A stretch of 64,000 bases of DNA from Lyophyllum atratum (lineage: Eukaryota; Basidiomycota; Agaricomycetes; Agaricales; Lyophyllaceae). Shown here in pieces: positions 42,072 to 52,221 of the stretch. The stretch is from the NCBI GenBank assembly GCA_014905825.1, contig JACGCN010000004.1, forward strand, positions 248,001-312,000, in the 5' to 3' direction. The notes below the pieces were generated by a model. It was not told where the DNA came from. It made no database searches and was given only the letters and a program-made list of their open reading frames with translations. Numbering within the stretch: the first letter of the stretch is position 1; every line of letters begins with the position of its first letter. A program made the translations under genes and the position numbers.

Positions 42072-44132
42072 CTATGGTACTGTAGGCAACTCATGGTATG
42101 ATAAGGCTGTAGTGACGTAAGGCTTGAGGTAGGAAGGTATCGCGGGAGGGAATGGAAAAAGCAATCTTCGAGAAGGGAACGAACCGCGTGAGGGCCCGTC
42201 CGCAATATTCTCACCGGTGGGTACCCAAGTGATGGTGAACCACAGCCCGTGTTTCTGGAAATTCTCTACAATTCTGCGTAGTATGGCATTCTGCTGCGCG
42301 TTGCGAGAGCGACCAGCCGCGAGGGCCCCGACTACACCAGCGTTATCCGACCTGATGATAAGATGGCACTTCGTAAGGCCGGAAGTGATGACAGCGCGGA
42401 CCGCGAGGTCAACCGCGACCATCTCCGCCCAACCAATATCACGGTCATCGGATTTCCATCCCGGTAACAGCTTCCAGGCCAGCCACTTCCCGTTCATGCA
42501 GAAACCGATTCCCCATGAGGTCGACGCGTCCACGAAGATCTGTGTATCAAGCGGATCCGGGGGACGGATGATGTGGAGGCCGCACCACGACTGAGAGAGT
42601 GTTTCCGTCCACCACTGGATCTCTTCGTGAACTGCAGGAGTGATGCGGTGACGAACCCATGAATGGAGTTGGTCGTGGAACCCCGCCCGGAATTTGTAGA
42701 GGGCGGGGAGATGCGAACGCCCCTCGGGAAGGACGAGGGTAACATGGTTGAGGGTACCGATGAGAGACTCGACGGTTTGGAGGTTCACCGACGCACCGAC
42801 GATCCAAGATGCTAGCTTTCCGAGGTATTTCTCGCGCTTCCGTTCTGGAAGGGAAACGGTCTTGGCGGACAGAGACCACTCGAAACCGATGTAGGTGAAG
42901 GATGTGGCAAACGGGACGAATTTCTCGACCGCCCATGGCCAACCAAGGTCCTCTGCGATGGACCATATGAGAGACTCGTCGTATGAAAACAGAGGACGGC
43001 CTTCCGGAGAGGTACCGCGTCTGTAGCGGAAAAATATGAAGTCATCCACCCATTTGAGGACGGCTTCGACACCCTTGTGAAGGAATATGTAGACAATAGC
43101 GTCCGCCACGAGGCCGAAAATGCCGGGCGCAGGGCAGATCCCGAAGTTGAGACGGCCGTCGAAGTGCACCAAGCCATCGATAAGTAAGGCGGTGGCAGTA
43201 CGATCCTCAGGGCGCACGGGAATGTTTCGGAACGCTGCGTCGACATCAAACACACATGCCTCCGTGTCAGGAGGAGCATCCGCGACCAGAAGCCAACAGG
43301 CGGAGAAGGTGCCCCAAGCGCATTGGAAGCGCTTGGAGTCGATGCATGAGTTAACGGACGGGACAAGAGGGTTGTTACGAGGGAATGAATGATCTACGGT
43401 GATACGCAGTTTGCCGTGGGCGCTTTCAATAACGTTTAAGGGGGCTGTACGATAGTGACCGAACAATGTAGCCGCGACGGATGGGGGGTAGCCTGTAGAG
43501 ACGCGTCCGAGTTGAATCTCGGTAGTGTACTTGGAAACGACGAATTGGTGATGCTCAATTGACTTGTAGTGATTCGGAGGAGAGAATGTATGGTCGAGGA
43601 TGAAGTCCTCGAGTCCGAGACTGAAACCAAACTGGAGGCCTTTCGGCACCTCCGCGAACTGCTCGAGTCCGCCCACCTCCCTAAGCAGCGCCGTCCAGCG
43701 CCAATGCTTCAAGGGAGTGGAGATCGGGAAGTGAAACTCAAGCGGCGCACTCCTGGGCACCGTGAACGGTGCCGCCACACAAGGAGCAATGGTGGGTGTG
43801 AGCACAGGCGTCTCCTTTGGAACAGGAGGATGGTCCGTTGAAGGAGAAGCAGTATGTAATGCCGTTCGGGCTAGTCCAGCGACCGTCGGCAGCTTTGGAG
43901 AGATATTTTCCAGGCCCGGGGCACTTGCTGAAACGATGATCCGTGCTGGCGCAATACATGCACTTGACGGTACCGCGATCGCGGTCGCGGTCGGACGCTT
44001 TGTAAGGCTTGGACCGCGTCTGTTGCGAATCGCCTGCCTCGCCCTTCCTCGAGGAATTGCGGTCGGGCGCACTGGAGCCGGCTGCACCGGCGGCACGAAA
44101 AGGCTTTGCGGCGGCTGTAAGCAGGAAAGCAT
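42072..44132 (-). CDS. Reverse transcriptase-RNase H of the outer Ngaro-like copy
   Basis: The open frame of 686 codons starts inside the Gag gene in another frame. The conserved part begins right after the Gag stop (PLEFHFPISTPLKHWRW). RT motifs: CVFDVDAAFRNIPVRPED and WVDDFIFFRY with the catalytic Asp pair. RNase H: FVDASTSWGIGF, WAEMVAVDLAV and IIRSDNAGVVGAL, which carry the Asp/Glu/Asp residues. No integrase or protease was seen. The fold order agrees with DIRS/Ngaro Pol. How translation reaches this frame (internal start, frameshift or splicing) is not shown. Confidence 0.88.
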   Translation of the reverse strand: MLSCLQPPQSLFVPPVQPAPVRPTAIPRGRARQAIRNRRGPSLTKRPTATAIAVPSSACIAPARIIVSASAPGLENISPKLPTVAGLARTALHTASPSTDHPPVPKETPVLTPTIAPCVAAPFTVPRSAPLEFHFPISTPLKHWRWTALLREVGGLEQFAEVPKGLQFGFSLGLEDFILDHTFSPPNHYKSIEHHQFVVSKYTTEIQLGRVSTGYPPSVAATLFGHYRTAPLNVIESAHGKLRITVDHSFPRNNPLVPSVNSCIDSKRFQCAWGTFSACWLLVADAPPDTEACVFDVDAAFRNIPVRPEDRTATALLIDGLVHFDGRLNFGICPAPGIFGLVADAIVYIFLHKGVEAVLKWVDDFIFFRYRRGTSPEGRPLFSYDESLIWSIAEDLGWPWAVEKFVPFATSFTYIGFEWSLSAKTVSLPERKREKYLGKLASWIVGASVNLQTVESLIGTLNHVTLVLPEGRSHLPALYKFRAGFHDQLHSWVRHRITPAVHEEIQWWTETLSQSWCGLHIIRPPDPLDTQIFVDASTSWGIGFCMNGKWLAWKLLPGWKSDDRDIGWAEMVAVDLAVRAVITSGLTKCHLIIRSDNAGVVGALAAGRSRNAQQNAILRRIVENFQKHGLWFTITWVPTGENIADGPSRGSFPSRRLLFPFPPAIPSYLKPYVTTALSYHELPTVP

Positions 44133-46056
44133 TCATCGCCCTGGCTGTGGCCTGGTCCGAGAAGGACTGGAAGACGGATGGGTTGAACTCCTGGATGCGG
44201 AAAAGTCCAGCGCCTGCGAGCAAACGTAGGTGCCATTGTCGCCGTATGTAGATATCATATTCAAGGTGCACGGCCCAGTTGGAAGCAACGGTGGGGCGGC
44301 GAGAAATTCCCGTGAAATGGCCGTCGTAAGCTCGGGAAATGGTTACGGCCTGACGACCGCCGGGAACGGAGTCTCCAGCGACGTGAAGGTGTGTATGGAG
44401 AGCCTGGACGAAATTCCTCGTGGCCTGTGTCCAATCGACGTAGGTCATCCTCGCCTCTTTAGAGGCATCGATATGTGAGGACCGGACTTGGAGACGTCCG
44501 CTGTGGTTCAGAGCAATCGCAGCATCGTCGTGACGCGACGGCGCGAACGTAGCCATACGGCATGCATCGTTGGTGAGAATATCAAGGGGGATGTAGTCGT
44601 TCCAACCCTCGCGCAGAATGCGCACCACACGTTCCGGTATCACCACCTCGTTCGGATCGAGGCTGAGGCTGCTCATAGATGGGATCCGCGGTAAGTTGCG
44701 GTGAGCGCGGTAGTCGAAGGACATGGAATCCTCCTCGGGCTCTCGGAAGACTGCAGGAGTTGTAAGTGGATGTATGTATGCGTGACGAAATGTCATACCA
44801 TGTAAGGTAGTCGTGCCATGTGAAGGCCCATGGCTGTCGCGGTGCGTACGAGCACTACGGCCATGCTCACGACGATATGTATGCCCCGAAGGAGGCGGGG
44901 AGTTGTCGCGATAGACAGCTGTAGGAAAGTCAGCAAGTGACGTATGTAGAAAGGACGCGACCGTACATGGTCTCGACTTGTACTGCCGAGCTAGGAAGCT
45001 CCTGGCCGCGGGCCCATCGGAGCGATGAGCCCTGCGACTGTTGTATGTGCGTGTAGGGCCGGAATGACCGTGGTTGCGTTGACACGCGGCAGCACGAGCC
45101 AACTTGGCGTCATGCTCCTTCAGCAGCTCGCTCCCGTAATCCAACAACATCCTCTCCACATCGGTTTCGTCATAGACACGCTGGGTACGAGAAGGTCGAC
45201 GGTCGATACGAGACAGGGTAGACGATGAATCAGATGGTGTCGTCGGTGGGGAGGAAGGGGGCAGTGAGGAGGCACGGTTACTTCGGAAATCACGAGGTGG
45301 AGACAACATGGGTGTATCATGGACATCGAAGCGAGCGTGATTGCGGCTAGCGCGAAGTCGCCCGACGTTGATAGGTACAGCGTCGCGAATAAATGCTTCA
45401 GCTTCATCCACAGTAGGTCCCGCCGAACGTTCGCGACGTTTACCAGCCCGACGGGAAGCGGCCTGCCGAGGAGACGGAGGGCGCGATGATGAACCACGCT
45501 CCCTAGGAGTACGGGGAGTTGGCTCGGGAACAAACGGTGGGTTCGCAGCTAATTGGGTGACATGCTCGCGAGCAGCGTTGTAACGCTGCTCGGAAGTGAG
45601 AGGGTGAACTGTATGTGTAGACGGTCCAGGCTGTAGAGATGTAGTATGTGCTGTATTGTAGCGAAGTGGGACGTCGGTAGACGACGCAATCAGACGATCT
45701 GTAGCTTTGGGCAGGGGGGCGACACTTCGATTGGCGCTGGAATTAAGGTTTGATCCACGCGCAGGGGAGCCGACCTCGGAAAGGTGTGAAACGATTGCGG
45801 CCGCGGATCGCGTGTTGGAAGGGCGTGGGAGATTTGGGGACGAGCCAGAAAGGTTGTCGCTGTGAATACGAGCTGTACGGGGTTCAGGGGCTGTAGAGGC
45901 AGGGACAGTGTACTTCGGGTGGTCATCGCTAAGCGAGGACGAGCGGCGTTCGGTAACTGGAGATAACGAGAAACGCCTTTCTGAGCGAGATCGCGTGGAT
46001 GGGGAAGCAGTAGCCGCCGCACGCGACGTAGCTCGAGTAGTGGGACGCGGAGGCAT
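43738..46056 (-). CDS. Gag-like protein of the outer Ngaro-like copy (772 aa)
   Basis: Starts at the ATG at 46056 (MPPRPTTRATSRAAA). Long Pro/Ser/Arg-rich, probably disordered N-terminal half; a more ordered region follows (LDPNEVVIPERVVRILREGW, RNFVQALHTHLHVAGD). The C-terminal zinc knuckles are CMYCASTDHRFSKC and CSLCGGTVHGAQEC with a CCCH-like cluster between them. This fits a nucleic-acid-binding structural protein. The last 395 nt overlap the RT frame. It is identical to the mirror copy. Confidence 0.8.
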   Translation of the reverse strand: MPPRPTTRATSRAAATASPSTRSRSERRFSLSPVTERRSSSLSDDHPKYTVPASTAPEPRTARIHSDNLSGSSPNLPRPSNTRSAAAIVSHLSEVGSPARGSNLNSSANRSVAPLPKATDRLIASSTDVPLRYNTAHTTSLQPGPSTHTVHPLTSEQRYNAAREHVTQLAANPPFVPEPTPRTPRERGSSSRPPSPRQAASRRAGKRRERSAGPTVDEAEAFIRDAVPINVGRLRASRNHARFDVHDTPMLSPPRDFRSNRASSLPPSSPPTTPSDSSSTLSRIDRRPSRTQRVYDETDVERMLLDYGSELLKEHDAKLARAAACQRNHGHSGPTRTYNSRRAHRSDGPAARSFLARQYKSRPCTVASFLHTSLADFPTAVYRDNSPPPSGHTYRREHGRSARTHRDSHGPSHGTTTLHGMTFRHAYIHPLTTPAVFREPEEDSMSFDYRAHRNLPRIPSMSSLSLDPNEVVIPERVVRILREGWNDYIPLDILTNDACRMATFAPSRHDDAAIALNHSGRLQVRSSHIDASKEARMTYVDWTQATRNFVQALHTHLHVAGDSVPGGRQAVTISRAYDGHFTGISRRPTVASNWAVHLEYDIYIRRQWHLRLLAGAGLFRIQEFNPSVFQSFSDQATARAMNAFLLTAAAKPFRAAGAAGSSAPDRNSSRKGEAGDSQQTRSKPYKASDRDRDRGTVKCMYCASTDHRFSKCPGPGKYLSKAADGRWTSPNGITYCFSFNGPSSCSKGDACAHTHHCSLCGGTVHGAQECAA

Positions 46057-46406
46057 CACAGAAAGGAAATATACGTGTCAGAGAATCCCGTCAGAGAATC
46101 CCCGAAGACGAGTACACGAGAGAGAGGTACGCAGAGAGAGAGAGGATCCGAGGACACGCGAAGGAGTAGTGGGAGTCCTCTGAAAGGAGGCACGGGATGA
46201 GAGAGGAACGGGTTTCACGCCAAACGCGAACACATGACCTGTGCTCCTTGATCCGCAACCACGGTCACCTGTTCGTCGTTTGCGCATACACCCTCCTTCC
46301 TTCGCGTGTCCTCGGATCCTCTCTCTCTCTGCGTACCTCTCTCTCGTGTACTCGTCTTCGGGGATTCTCTGACGGGATTCTCTGACACGTATATTTCCTT
46401 TCTGTG

Positions 46407-48725
46407 ATGCCTCCGCGTCCCACTACTCGAGCTACGTCGCGTGCGGCGGCTACTGCTTCCCCATCCACGCGATCTCGCTCAGAAAGGCGTTTCTCGTTAT
46501 CTCCAGTTACCGAACGCCGCTCGTCCTCGCTTAGCGATGACCACCCGAAGTACACTGTCCCTGCCTCTACAGCCCCTGAACCCCGTACAGCTCGTATTCA
46601 CAGCGACAACCTTTCTGGCTCGTCCCCAAATCTCCCACGCCCTTCCAACACGCGATCCGCGGCCGCAATCGTTTCACACCTTTCCGAGGTCGGCTCCCCT
46701 GCGCGTGGATCAAACCTTAATTCCAGCGCCAATCGAAGTGTCGCCCCCCTGCCCAAAGCTACAGATCGTCTGATTGCGTCGTCTACCGACGTCCCACTTC
46801 GCTACAATACAGCACATACTACATCTCTACAGCCTGGACCGTCTACACATACAGTTCACCCTCTCACTTCCGAGCAGCGTTACAACGCTGCTCGCGAGCA
46901 TGTCACCCAATTAGCTGCGAACCCACCGTTTGTTCCCGAGCCAACTCCCCGTACTCCTAGGGAGCGTGGTTCATCATCGCGCCCTCCGTCTCCTCGGCAG
47001 GCCGCTTCCCGTCGGGCTGGTAAACGTCGCGAACGTTCGGCGGGACCTACTGTGGATGAAGCTGAAGCATTTATTCGCGACGCTGTACCTATCAACGTCG
47101 GGCGACTTCGCGCTAGCCGCAATCACGCTCGCTTCGATGTCCATGATACACCCATGTTGTCTCCACCTCGTGATTTCCGAAGTAACCGTGCCTCCTCACT
47201 GCCCCCTTCCTCCCCACCGACGACACCATCTGATTCATCGTCTACCCTGTCTCGTATCGACCGTCGACCTTCTCGTACCCAGCGTGTCTATGACGAAACC
47301 GATGTGGAGAGGATGTTGTTGGATTACGGGAGCGAGCTGCTGAAGGAGCATGACGCCAAGTTGGCTCGTGCTGCCGCGTGTCAACGCAACCACGGTCATT
47401 CCGGCCCTACACGCACATACAACAGTCGCAGGGCTCATCGCTCCGATGGGCCCGCGGCCAGGAGCTTCCTAGCTCGGCAGTACAAGTCGAGACCATGTAC
47501 GGTCGCGTCCTTTCTACATACGTCACTTGCTGACTTTCCTACAGCTGTCTATCGCGACAACTCCCCGCCTCCTTCGGGGCATACATATCGTCGTGAGCAT
47601 GGCCGTAGTGCTCGTACGCACCGCGACAGCCATGGGCCTTCACATGGCACGACTACCTTACATGGTATGACATTTCGTCACGCATACATACATCCACTTA
47701 CAACTCCTGCAGTCTTCCGAGAGCCCGAGGAGGATTCCATGTCCTTCGACTACCGCGCTCACCGCAACTTACCGCGGATCCCATCTATGAGCAGCCTCAG
47801 CCTCGATCCGAACGAGGTGGTGATACCGGAACGTGTGGTGCGCATTCTGCGCGAGGGTTGGAACGACTACATCCCCCTTGATATTCTCACCAACGATGCA
47901 TGCCGTATGGCTACGTTCGCGCCGTCGCGTCACGACGATGCTGCGATTGCTCTGAACCACAGCGGACGTCTCCAAGTCCGGTCCTCACATATCGATGCCT
48001 CTAAAGAGGCGAGGATGACCTACGTCGATTGGACACAGGCCACGAGGAATTTCGTCCAGGCTCTCCATACACACCTTCACGTCGCTGGAGACTCCGTTCC
48101 CGGCGGTCGTCAGGCCGTAACCATTTCCCGAGCTTACGACGGCCATTTCACGGGAATTTCTCGCCGCCCCACCGTTGCTTCCAACTGGGCCGTGCACCTT
48201 GAATATGATATCTACATACGGCGACAATGGCACCTACGTTTGCTCGCAGGCGCTGGACTTTTCCGCATCCAGGAGTTCAACCCATCCGTCTTCCAGTCCT
48301 TCTCGGACCAGGCCACAGCCAGGGCGATGAATGCTTTCCTGCTTACAGCCGCCGCAAAGCCTTTTCGTGCCGCCGGTGCAGCCGGCTCCAGTGCGCCCGA
48401 CCGCAATTCCTCGAGGAAGGGCGAGGCAGGCGATTCGCAACAGACGCGGTCCAAGCCTTACAAAGCGTCCGACCGCGACCGCGATCGCGGTACCGTCAAG
48501 TGCATGTATTGCGCCAGCACGGATCATCGTTTCAGCAAGTGCCCCGGGCCTGGAAAATATCTCTCCAAAGCTGCCGACGGTCGCTGGACTAGCCCGAACG
48601 GCATTACATACTGCTTCTCCTTCAACGGACCATCCTCCTGTTCCAAAGGAGACGCCTGTGCTCACACCCACCATTGCTCCTTGTGTGGCGGCACCGTTCA
48701 CGGTGCCCAGGAGTGCGCCGCTTGA
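46407..48725 (+). CDS. Gag-like protein of the inner Ngaro-like copy (772 aa)
   Basis: ATG at 46407, 34 nt after the end of A1. Sequence and zinc knuckles are identical to the minus-strand twin. The short leader between A1 and this ATG suggests that the A repeat holds the promoter or transcription start. Its stop at 48723-48725 lies within the RT frame. Confidence 0.8.
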   Translation: MPPRPTTRATSRAAATASPSTRSRSERRFSLSPVTERRSSSLSDDHPKYTVPASTAPEPRTARIHSDNLSGSSPNLPRPSNTRSAAAIVSHLSEVGSPARGSNLNSSANRSVAPLPKATDRLIASSTDVPLRYNTAHTTSLQPGPSTHTVHPLTSEQRYNAAREHVTQLAANPPFVPEPTPRTPRERGSSSRPPSPRQAASRRAGKRRERSAGPTVDEAEAFIRDAVPINVGRLRASRNHARFDVHDTPMLSPPRDFRSNRASSLPPSSPPTTPSDSSSTLSRIDRRPSRTQRVYDETDVERMLLDYGSELLKEHDAKLARAAACQRNHGHSGPTRTYNSRRAHRSDGPAARSFLARQYKSRPCTVASFLHTSLADFPTAVYRDNSPPPSGHTYRREHGRSARTHRDSHGPSHGTTTLHGMTFRHAYIHPLTTPAVFREPEEDSMSFDYRAHRNLPRIPSMSSLSLDPNEVVIPERVVRILREGWNDYIPLDILTNDACRMATFAPSRHDDAAIALNHSGRLQVRSSHIDASKEARMTYVDWTQATRNFVQALHTHLHVAGDSVPGGRQAVTISRAYDGHFTGISRRPTVASNWAVHLEYDIYIRRQWHLRLLAGAGLFRIQEFNPSVFQSFSDQATARAMNAFLLTAAAKPFRAAGAAGSSAPDRNSSRKGEAGDSQQTRSKPYKASDRDRDRGTVKCMYCASTDHRFSKCPGPGKYLSKAADGRWTSPNGITYCFSFNGPSSCSKGDACAHTHHCSLCGGTVHGAQECAA

Positions 48726-50391
48726 GTTTCACTTCCCGATCTCCACTCCCTTGAAGCATTGGCGCTGGACGGCGCTGCTTAGGGAGGTGGGCGGACTCGA
48801 GCAGTTCGCGGAGGTGCCGAAAGGCCTCCAGTTTGGTTTCAGTCTCGGACTCGAGGACTTCATCCTCGACCATACATTCTCTCCTCCGAATCACTACAAG
48901 TCAATTGAGCATCACCAATTCGTCGTTTCCAAGTACACTACCGAGATTCAACTCGGACGCGTCTCTACAGGCTACCCCCCATCCGTCGCGGCTACATTGT
49001 TCGGTCACTATCGTACAGCCCCCTTAAACGTTATTGAAAGCGCCCACGGCAAACTGCGTATCACCGTAGATCATTCATTCCCTCGTAACAACCCTCTTGT
49101 CCCGTCCGTTAACTCATGCATCGACTCCAAGCGCTTCCAATGCGCTTGGGGCACCTTCTCCGCCTGTTGGCTTCTGGTCGCGGATGCTCCTCCTGACACG
49201 GAGGCATGTGTGTTTGATGTCGACGCAGCGTTCCGAAACATTCCCGTGCGCCCTGAGGATCGTACTGCCACCGCCTTACTTATCGATGGCTTGGTGCACT
49301 TCGACGGCCGTCTCAACTTCGGGATCTGCCCTGCGCCCGGCATTTTCGGCCTCGTGGCGGACGCTATTGTCTACATATTCCTTCACAAGGGTGTCGAAGC
49401 CGTCCTCAAATGGGTGGATGACTTCATATTTTTCCGCTACAGACGCGGTACCTCTCCGGAAGGCCGTCCTCTGTTTTCATACGACGAGTCTCTCATATGG
49501 TCCATCGCAGAGGACCTTGGTTGGCCATGGGCGGTCGAGAAATTCGTCCCGTTTGCCACATCCTTCACCTACATCGGTTTCGAGTGGTCTCTGTCCGCCA
49601 AGACCGTTTCCCTTCCAGAACGGAAGCGCGAGAAATACCTCGGAAAGCTAGCATCTTGGATCGTCGGTGCGTCGGTGAACCTCCAAACCGTCGAGTCTCT
49701 CATCGGTACCCTCAACCATGTTACCCTCGTCCTTCCCGAGGGGCGTTCGCATCTCCCCGCCCTCTACAAATTCCGGGCGGGGTTCCACGACCAACTCCAT
49801 TCATGGGTTCGTCACCGCATCACTCCTGCAGTTCACGAAGAGATCCAGTGGTGGACGGAAACACTCTCTCAGTCGTGGTGCGGCCTCCACATCATCCGTC
49901 CCCCGGATCCGCTTGATACACAGATCTTCGTGGACGCGTCGACCTCATGGGGAATCGGTTTCTGCATGAACGGGAAGTGGCTGGCCTGGAAGCTGTTACC
50001 GGGATGGAAATCCGATGACCGTGATATTGGTTGGGCGGAGATGGTCGCGGTTGACCTCGCGGTCCGCGCTGTCATCACTTCCGGCCTTACGAAGTGCCAT
50101 CTTATCATCAGGTCGGATAACGCTGGTGTAGTCGGGGCCCTCGCGGCTGGTCGCTCTCGCAACGCGCAGCAGAATGCCATACTACGCAGAATTGTAGAGA
50201 ATTTCCAGAAACACGGGCTGTGGTTCACCATCACTTGGGTACCCACCGGTGAGAATATTGCGGACGGGCCCTCACGCGGTTCGTTCCCTTCTCGAAGATT
50301 GCTTTTTCCATTCCCTCCCGCGATACCTTCCTACCTCAAGCCTTACGTCACTACAGCCTTATCATACCATGAGTTGCCTACAGTACCATAG
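48331..50391 (+). CDS. Reverse transcriptase-RNase H of the inner Ngaro-like copy
   Basis: Twin of 42072-44132. The frame is +1 relative to Gag and overlaps it for 395 nt. The WVDDF catalytic motif lies at about 49417-49431. RNase H residues are intact and no lesion was found. Confidence 0.88.
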   Translation: MLSCLQPPQSLFVPPVQPAPVRPTAIPRGRARQAIRNRRGPSLTKRPTATAIAVPSSACIAPARIIVSASAPGLENISPKLPTVAGLARTALHTASPSTDHPPVPKETPVLTPTIAPCVAAPFTVPRSAPLEFHFPISTPLKHWRWTALLREVGGLEQFAEVPKGLQFGFSLGLEDFILDHTFSPPNHYKSIEHHQFVVSKYTTEIQLGRVSTGYPPSVAATLFGHYRTAPLNVIESAHGKLRITVDHSFPRNNPLVPSVNSCIDSKRFQCAWGTFSACWLLVADAPPDTEACVFDVDAAFRNIPVRPEDRTATALLIDGLVHFDGRLNFGICPAPGIFGLVADAIVYIFLHKGVEAVLKWVDDFIFFRYRRGTSPEGRPLFSYDESLIWSIAEDLGWPWAVEKFVPFATSFTYIGFEWSLSAKTVSLPERKREKYLGKLASWIVGASVNLQTVESLIGTLNHVTLVLPEGRSHLPALYKFRAGFHDQLHSWVRHRITPAVHEEIQWWTETLSQSWCGLHIIRPPDPLDTQIFVDASTSWGIGFCMNGKWLAWKLLPGWKSDDRDIGWAEMVAVDLAVRAVITSGLTKCHLIIRSDNAGVVGALAAGRSRNAQQNAILRRIVENFQKHGLWFTITWVPTGENIADGPSRGSFPSRRLLFPFPPAIPSYLKPYVTTALSYHELPTVP

Positions 50392-50569
50392 ATGTAACAT
50401 TACACGAAATTACGATGTGTTACCCCGCCTTTCCATACCCCGCCTTTCCATATGAGGCCCCAGTTCGGGCTGGTCCCGTGCGGTGGCTGACTACTACTCG
50501 AAGGTTGGGGTCCAAAGTAAATGAGGCTGACTTCGCGGTTCCACTGCCTTTCTTGCGCATACAACCGAA

Positions 50570-51796
50570 ATGCACTCTAGTCGAAGGCGCATCAGGGACG
50601 ATGTGGAGAAATTCACTGCTGAGTTCACTACGCGACAGTTTCGTTCACCTGTTCAGCGGTCCAACAAGCCGGGTGGTTTGACGGTCCGTCGTACTCGACC
50701 GTCACGGTACAGACAACTTCGAAGGAATACCCGGAAGAACGCTGTGACCAGCATATCACGCTCATGGGTTGCGCGCGGTGCACATCGCGCCCGTATCGAT
50801 AACGCAATTCGCCACGCATGGCGAGATTCGACAGCTGCTCGTTATGAAAATGGTGTAACCCAGCTCTTACACTTTGCTGCCGAAAACAACATCCCATTAC
50901 ACGAGTGTCTGCCTGCTTCCGAGGACCTTCTGTGCGCCTTCGCGGCCTCCTTCACTGGTACACTGGCAGGGAAGACTATCAGTAACAAATGTTCTGGTAT
51001 AAGGAAGTGGCATATCGAGAACAACGTCCCGTATCTTGGCGGACTGATGCTGAAGTACGTTGTCAAAGGGTCCGAAAACCTACGGCCACTGTCTTCAATA
51101 CGACCTCAGCGTCCGGCAGTGACAGAAGAAATGCTCGATTGTCTACAGAAACTGCTAGAGCCAAATGATCCTTTCGACGCTTGCGTACTATGCGTGGCTC
51201 TAACCTCCTTCTGGGGTCAAATTCGCTTGGGCGAATTTCTTGCACCGCGCGAGGTGAAATACATTACGGCTGACATACCAAAGTGGTCGGATCTCAAAAG
51301 ACCCAACGTCAACGGTTCGAGGGTTCTGCACCTTCCACGAACAAAAACGGGCGGTAAGCGTGGCGAGAACGTCATAATTACACGCCAAGTTCGTAACGAC
51401 GCGATTGCAGCACTGGATAGACATCGCGCTCTGAACTTCATGTCTGATGATGGGACACTAGCCGCATACAGGTCTTCTCACGGAAGTCTTGTCGCCCTTA
51501 CGAAGCGGAAGTTTCTTATTCGTTGCAATGCCATCTTGAAAACGTTCAACTTCCCAACCATTTCAGGACACTGTTTTCGAATTGGTGGTACCACATATCT
51601 ATTACTCGCGGGCGTTCCGCCTGACATTGTCAAACTTATGGGCCGTTGGTCTTCGGAATCATTCCTGCGTTACTGGAGGTCCCTCGAAATTATTGCACCC
51701 TTATATGCCGAGCTTCTCACGCCCGTGCTGAAGGCCGCGGGGTTGATCCGCCCCTCGGAACTTAGGAAGGCAGGATTGCTTCGCCCTTCTGCTTGA
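50570..51796 (+). CDS. Tyrosine recombinase of the inner Ngaro-like copy (408 aa)
   Basis: Twin of 40667-41893, with Arg, Lys, His, Arg and Tyr catalytic positions intact (GQIRLGEFL, SGHCFRIGGT, FLRYWR). It starts 179 nt after the RT stop in a third frame, and the B1 repeat begins 55 nt after its stop. Confidence 0.88.
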   Translation: MHSSRRRIRDDVEKFTAEFTTRQFRSPVQRSNKPGGLTVRRTRPSRYRQLRRNTRKNAVTSISRSWVARGAHRARIDNAIRHAWRDSTAARYENGVTQLLHFAAENNIPLHECLPASEDLLCAFAASFTGTLAGKTISNKCSGIRKWHIENNVPYLGGLMLKYVVKGSENLRPLSSIRPQRPAVTEEMLDCLQKLLEPNDPFDACVLCVALTSFWGQIRLGEFLAPREVKYITADIPKWSDLKRPNVNGSRVLHLPRTKTGGKRGENVIITRQVRNDAIAALDRHRALNFMSDDGTLAAYRSSHGSLVALTKRKFLIRCNAILKTFNFPTISGHCFRIGGTTYLLLAGVPPDIVKLMGRWSSESFLRYWRSLEIIAPLYAELLTPVLKAAGLIRPSELRKAGLLRPSA

Positions 51797-52018
51797 CTGT
51801 TCGGGTTCATCGTTCTCAGGCTCCCGATGCGCTTGGGCTTGCTTCTCTTCGGGTTTTCTGTAGCCTTCTCACTCAGATCCCCCCCAGGTTTCTCATGTCG
51901 AAAGGCCTCTGAGGCCCCTTTCCCGCTTGTACGGCATCGTATGTACATCGCTCGTATTTGATTAGAAATGCATCGGTGTTCGGAAACATGCGTCAGTGTT
52001 CGGAAACACGCGTGAAAT

Positions 52019-52221
52019 GGGAGTCCTCTGAAAGGAGGCACGGGATGAGAGAGGAACGGGTTTCACGCCAAACGCGAACACATGACCTGTGCTCCTTGAT
52101 CCGCAACCACGGTCACCTGTTCGTCGTTTGCGCATACACCCTCCTTCCTTCGCGTGTCCTCGGATCCTCTCTCTCTCTGCGTACCTCTCTCTCGTGTACT
52201 CGTCTTCGGGGATTCTCTGAC
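52019..52221 (+). repeat. A2 repeat of the inner Ngaro-like copy
   Basis: Direct repeat of A1 (46171-46373), both 203 nt and starting GGGAGTCCTCTGAAAGG. It is joined to B1 through GTGAAAT; the AT at 52017-52018 matches the dinucleotide found at both outer ends of the outer copy. In the minus copy A2 is 40242-40444. Confidence 0.88.

Larger units (their letters stand above)
39937..46165 (-). mobile_element. Ngaro-like tyrosine-recombinase retrotransposon, outer (minus-strand) copy
   Basis: In its own reading direction: a partial A1 repeat (46165-46090), three genes (Gag-like 46056-43738, RT-RNase H 44132-42072, tyrosine recombinase 41893-40667), then B1 (40612-40451), A2 (40444-40242) and B2 (40104-39943). 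The A1-genes-B1-A2-B2 order is the split direct repeat design of Ngaro/DIRS-class elements. These elements lack integrase and LTRs and insert through a circular DNA. The first 86 nt of its A1 are found displaced at 52521-52606, beyond the second copy. About 41 nt of A1 are missing at the break. Confidence 0.88.
39943..46165 (+). repeat. Left arm of the 6,223-bp perfect inverted repeat
   Basis: Each position x pairs with 92,463-x on the other strand, so the symmetry axis is at 46,231.5. All genes and all long frames in the arm recur unchanged in the mirror. The limits are set by the first mismatches at 39942/52521 and 46166/46297. Confidence 0.92.

Noticed and set aside
39943..46165. LTR retrotransposon or Crypton as the identity of the mirrored element.
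   Set aside because: There are no LTRs or integrase, so it is not an LTR element. The reverse transcriptase and the split direct repeats exclude Crypton and point to Ngaro in the DIRS order.
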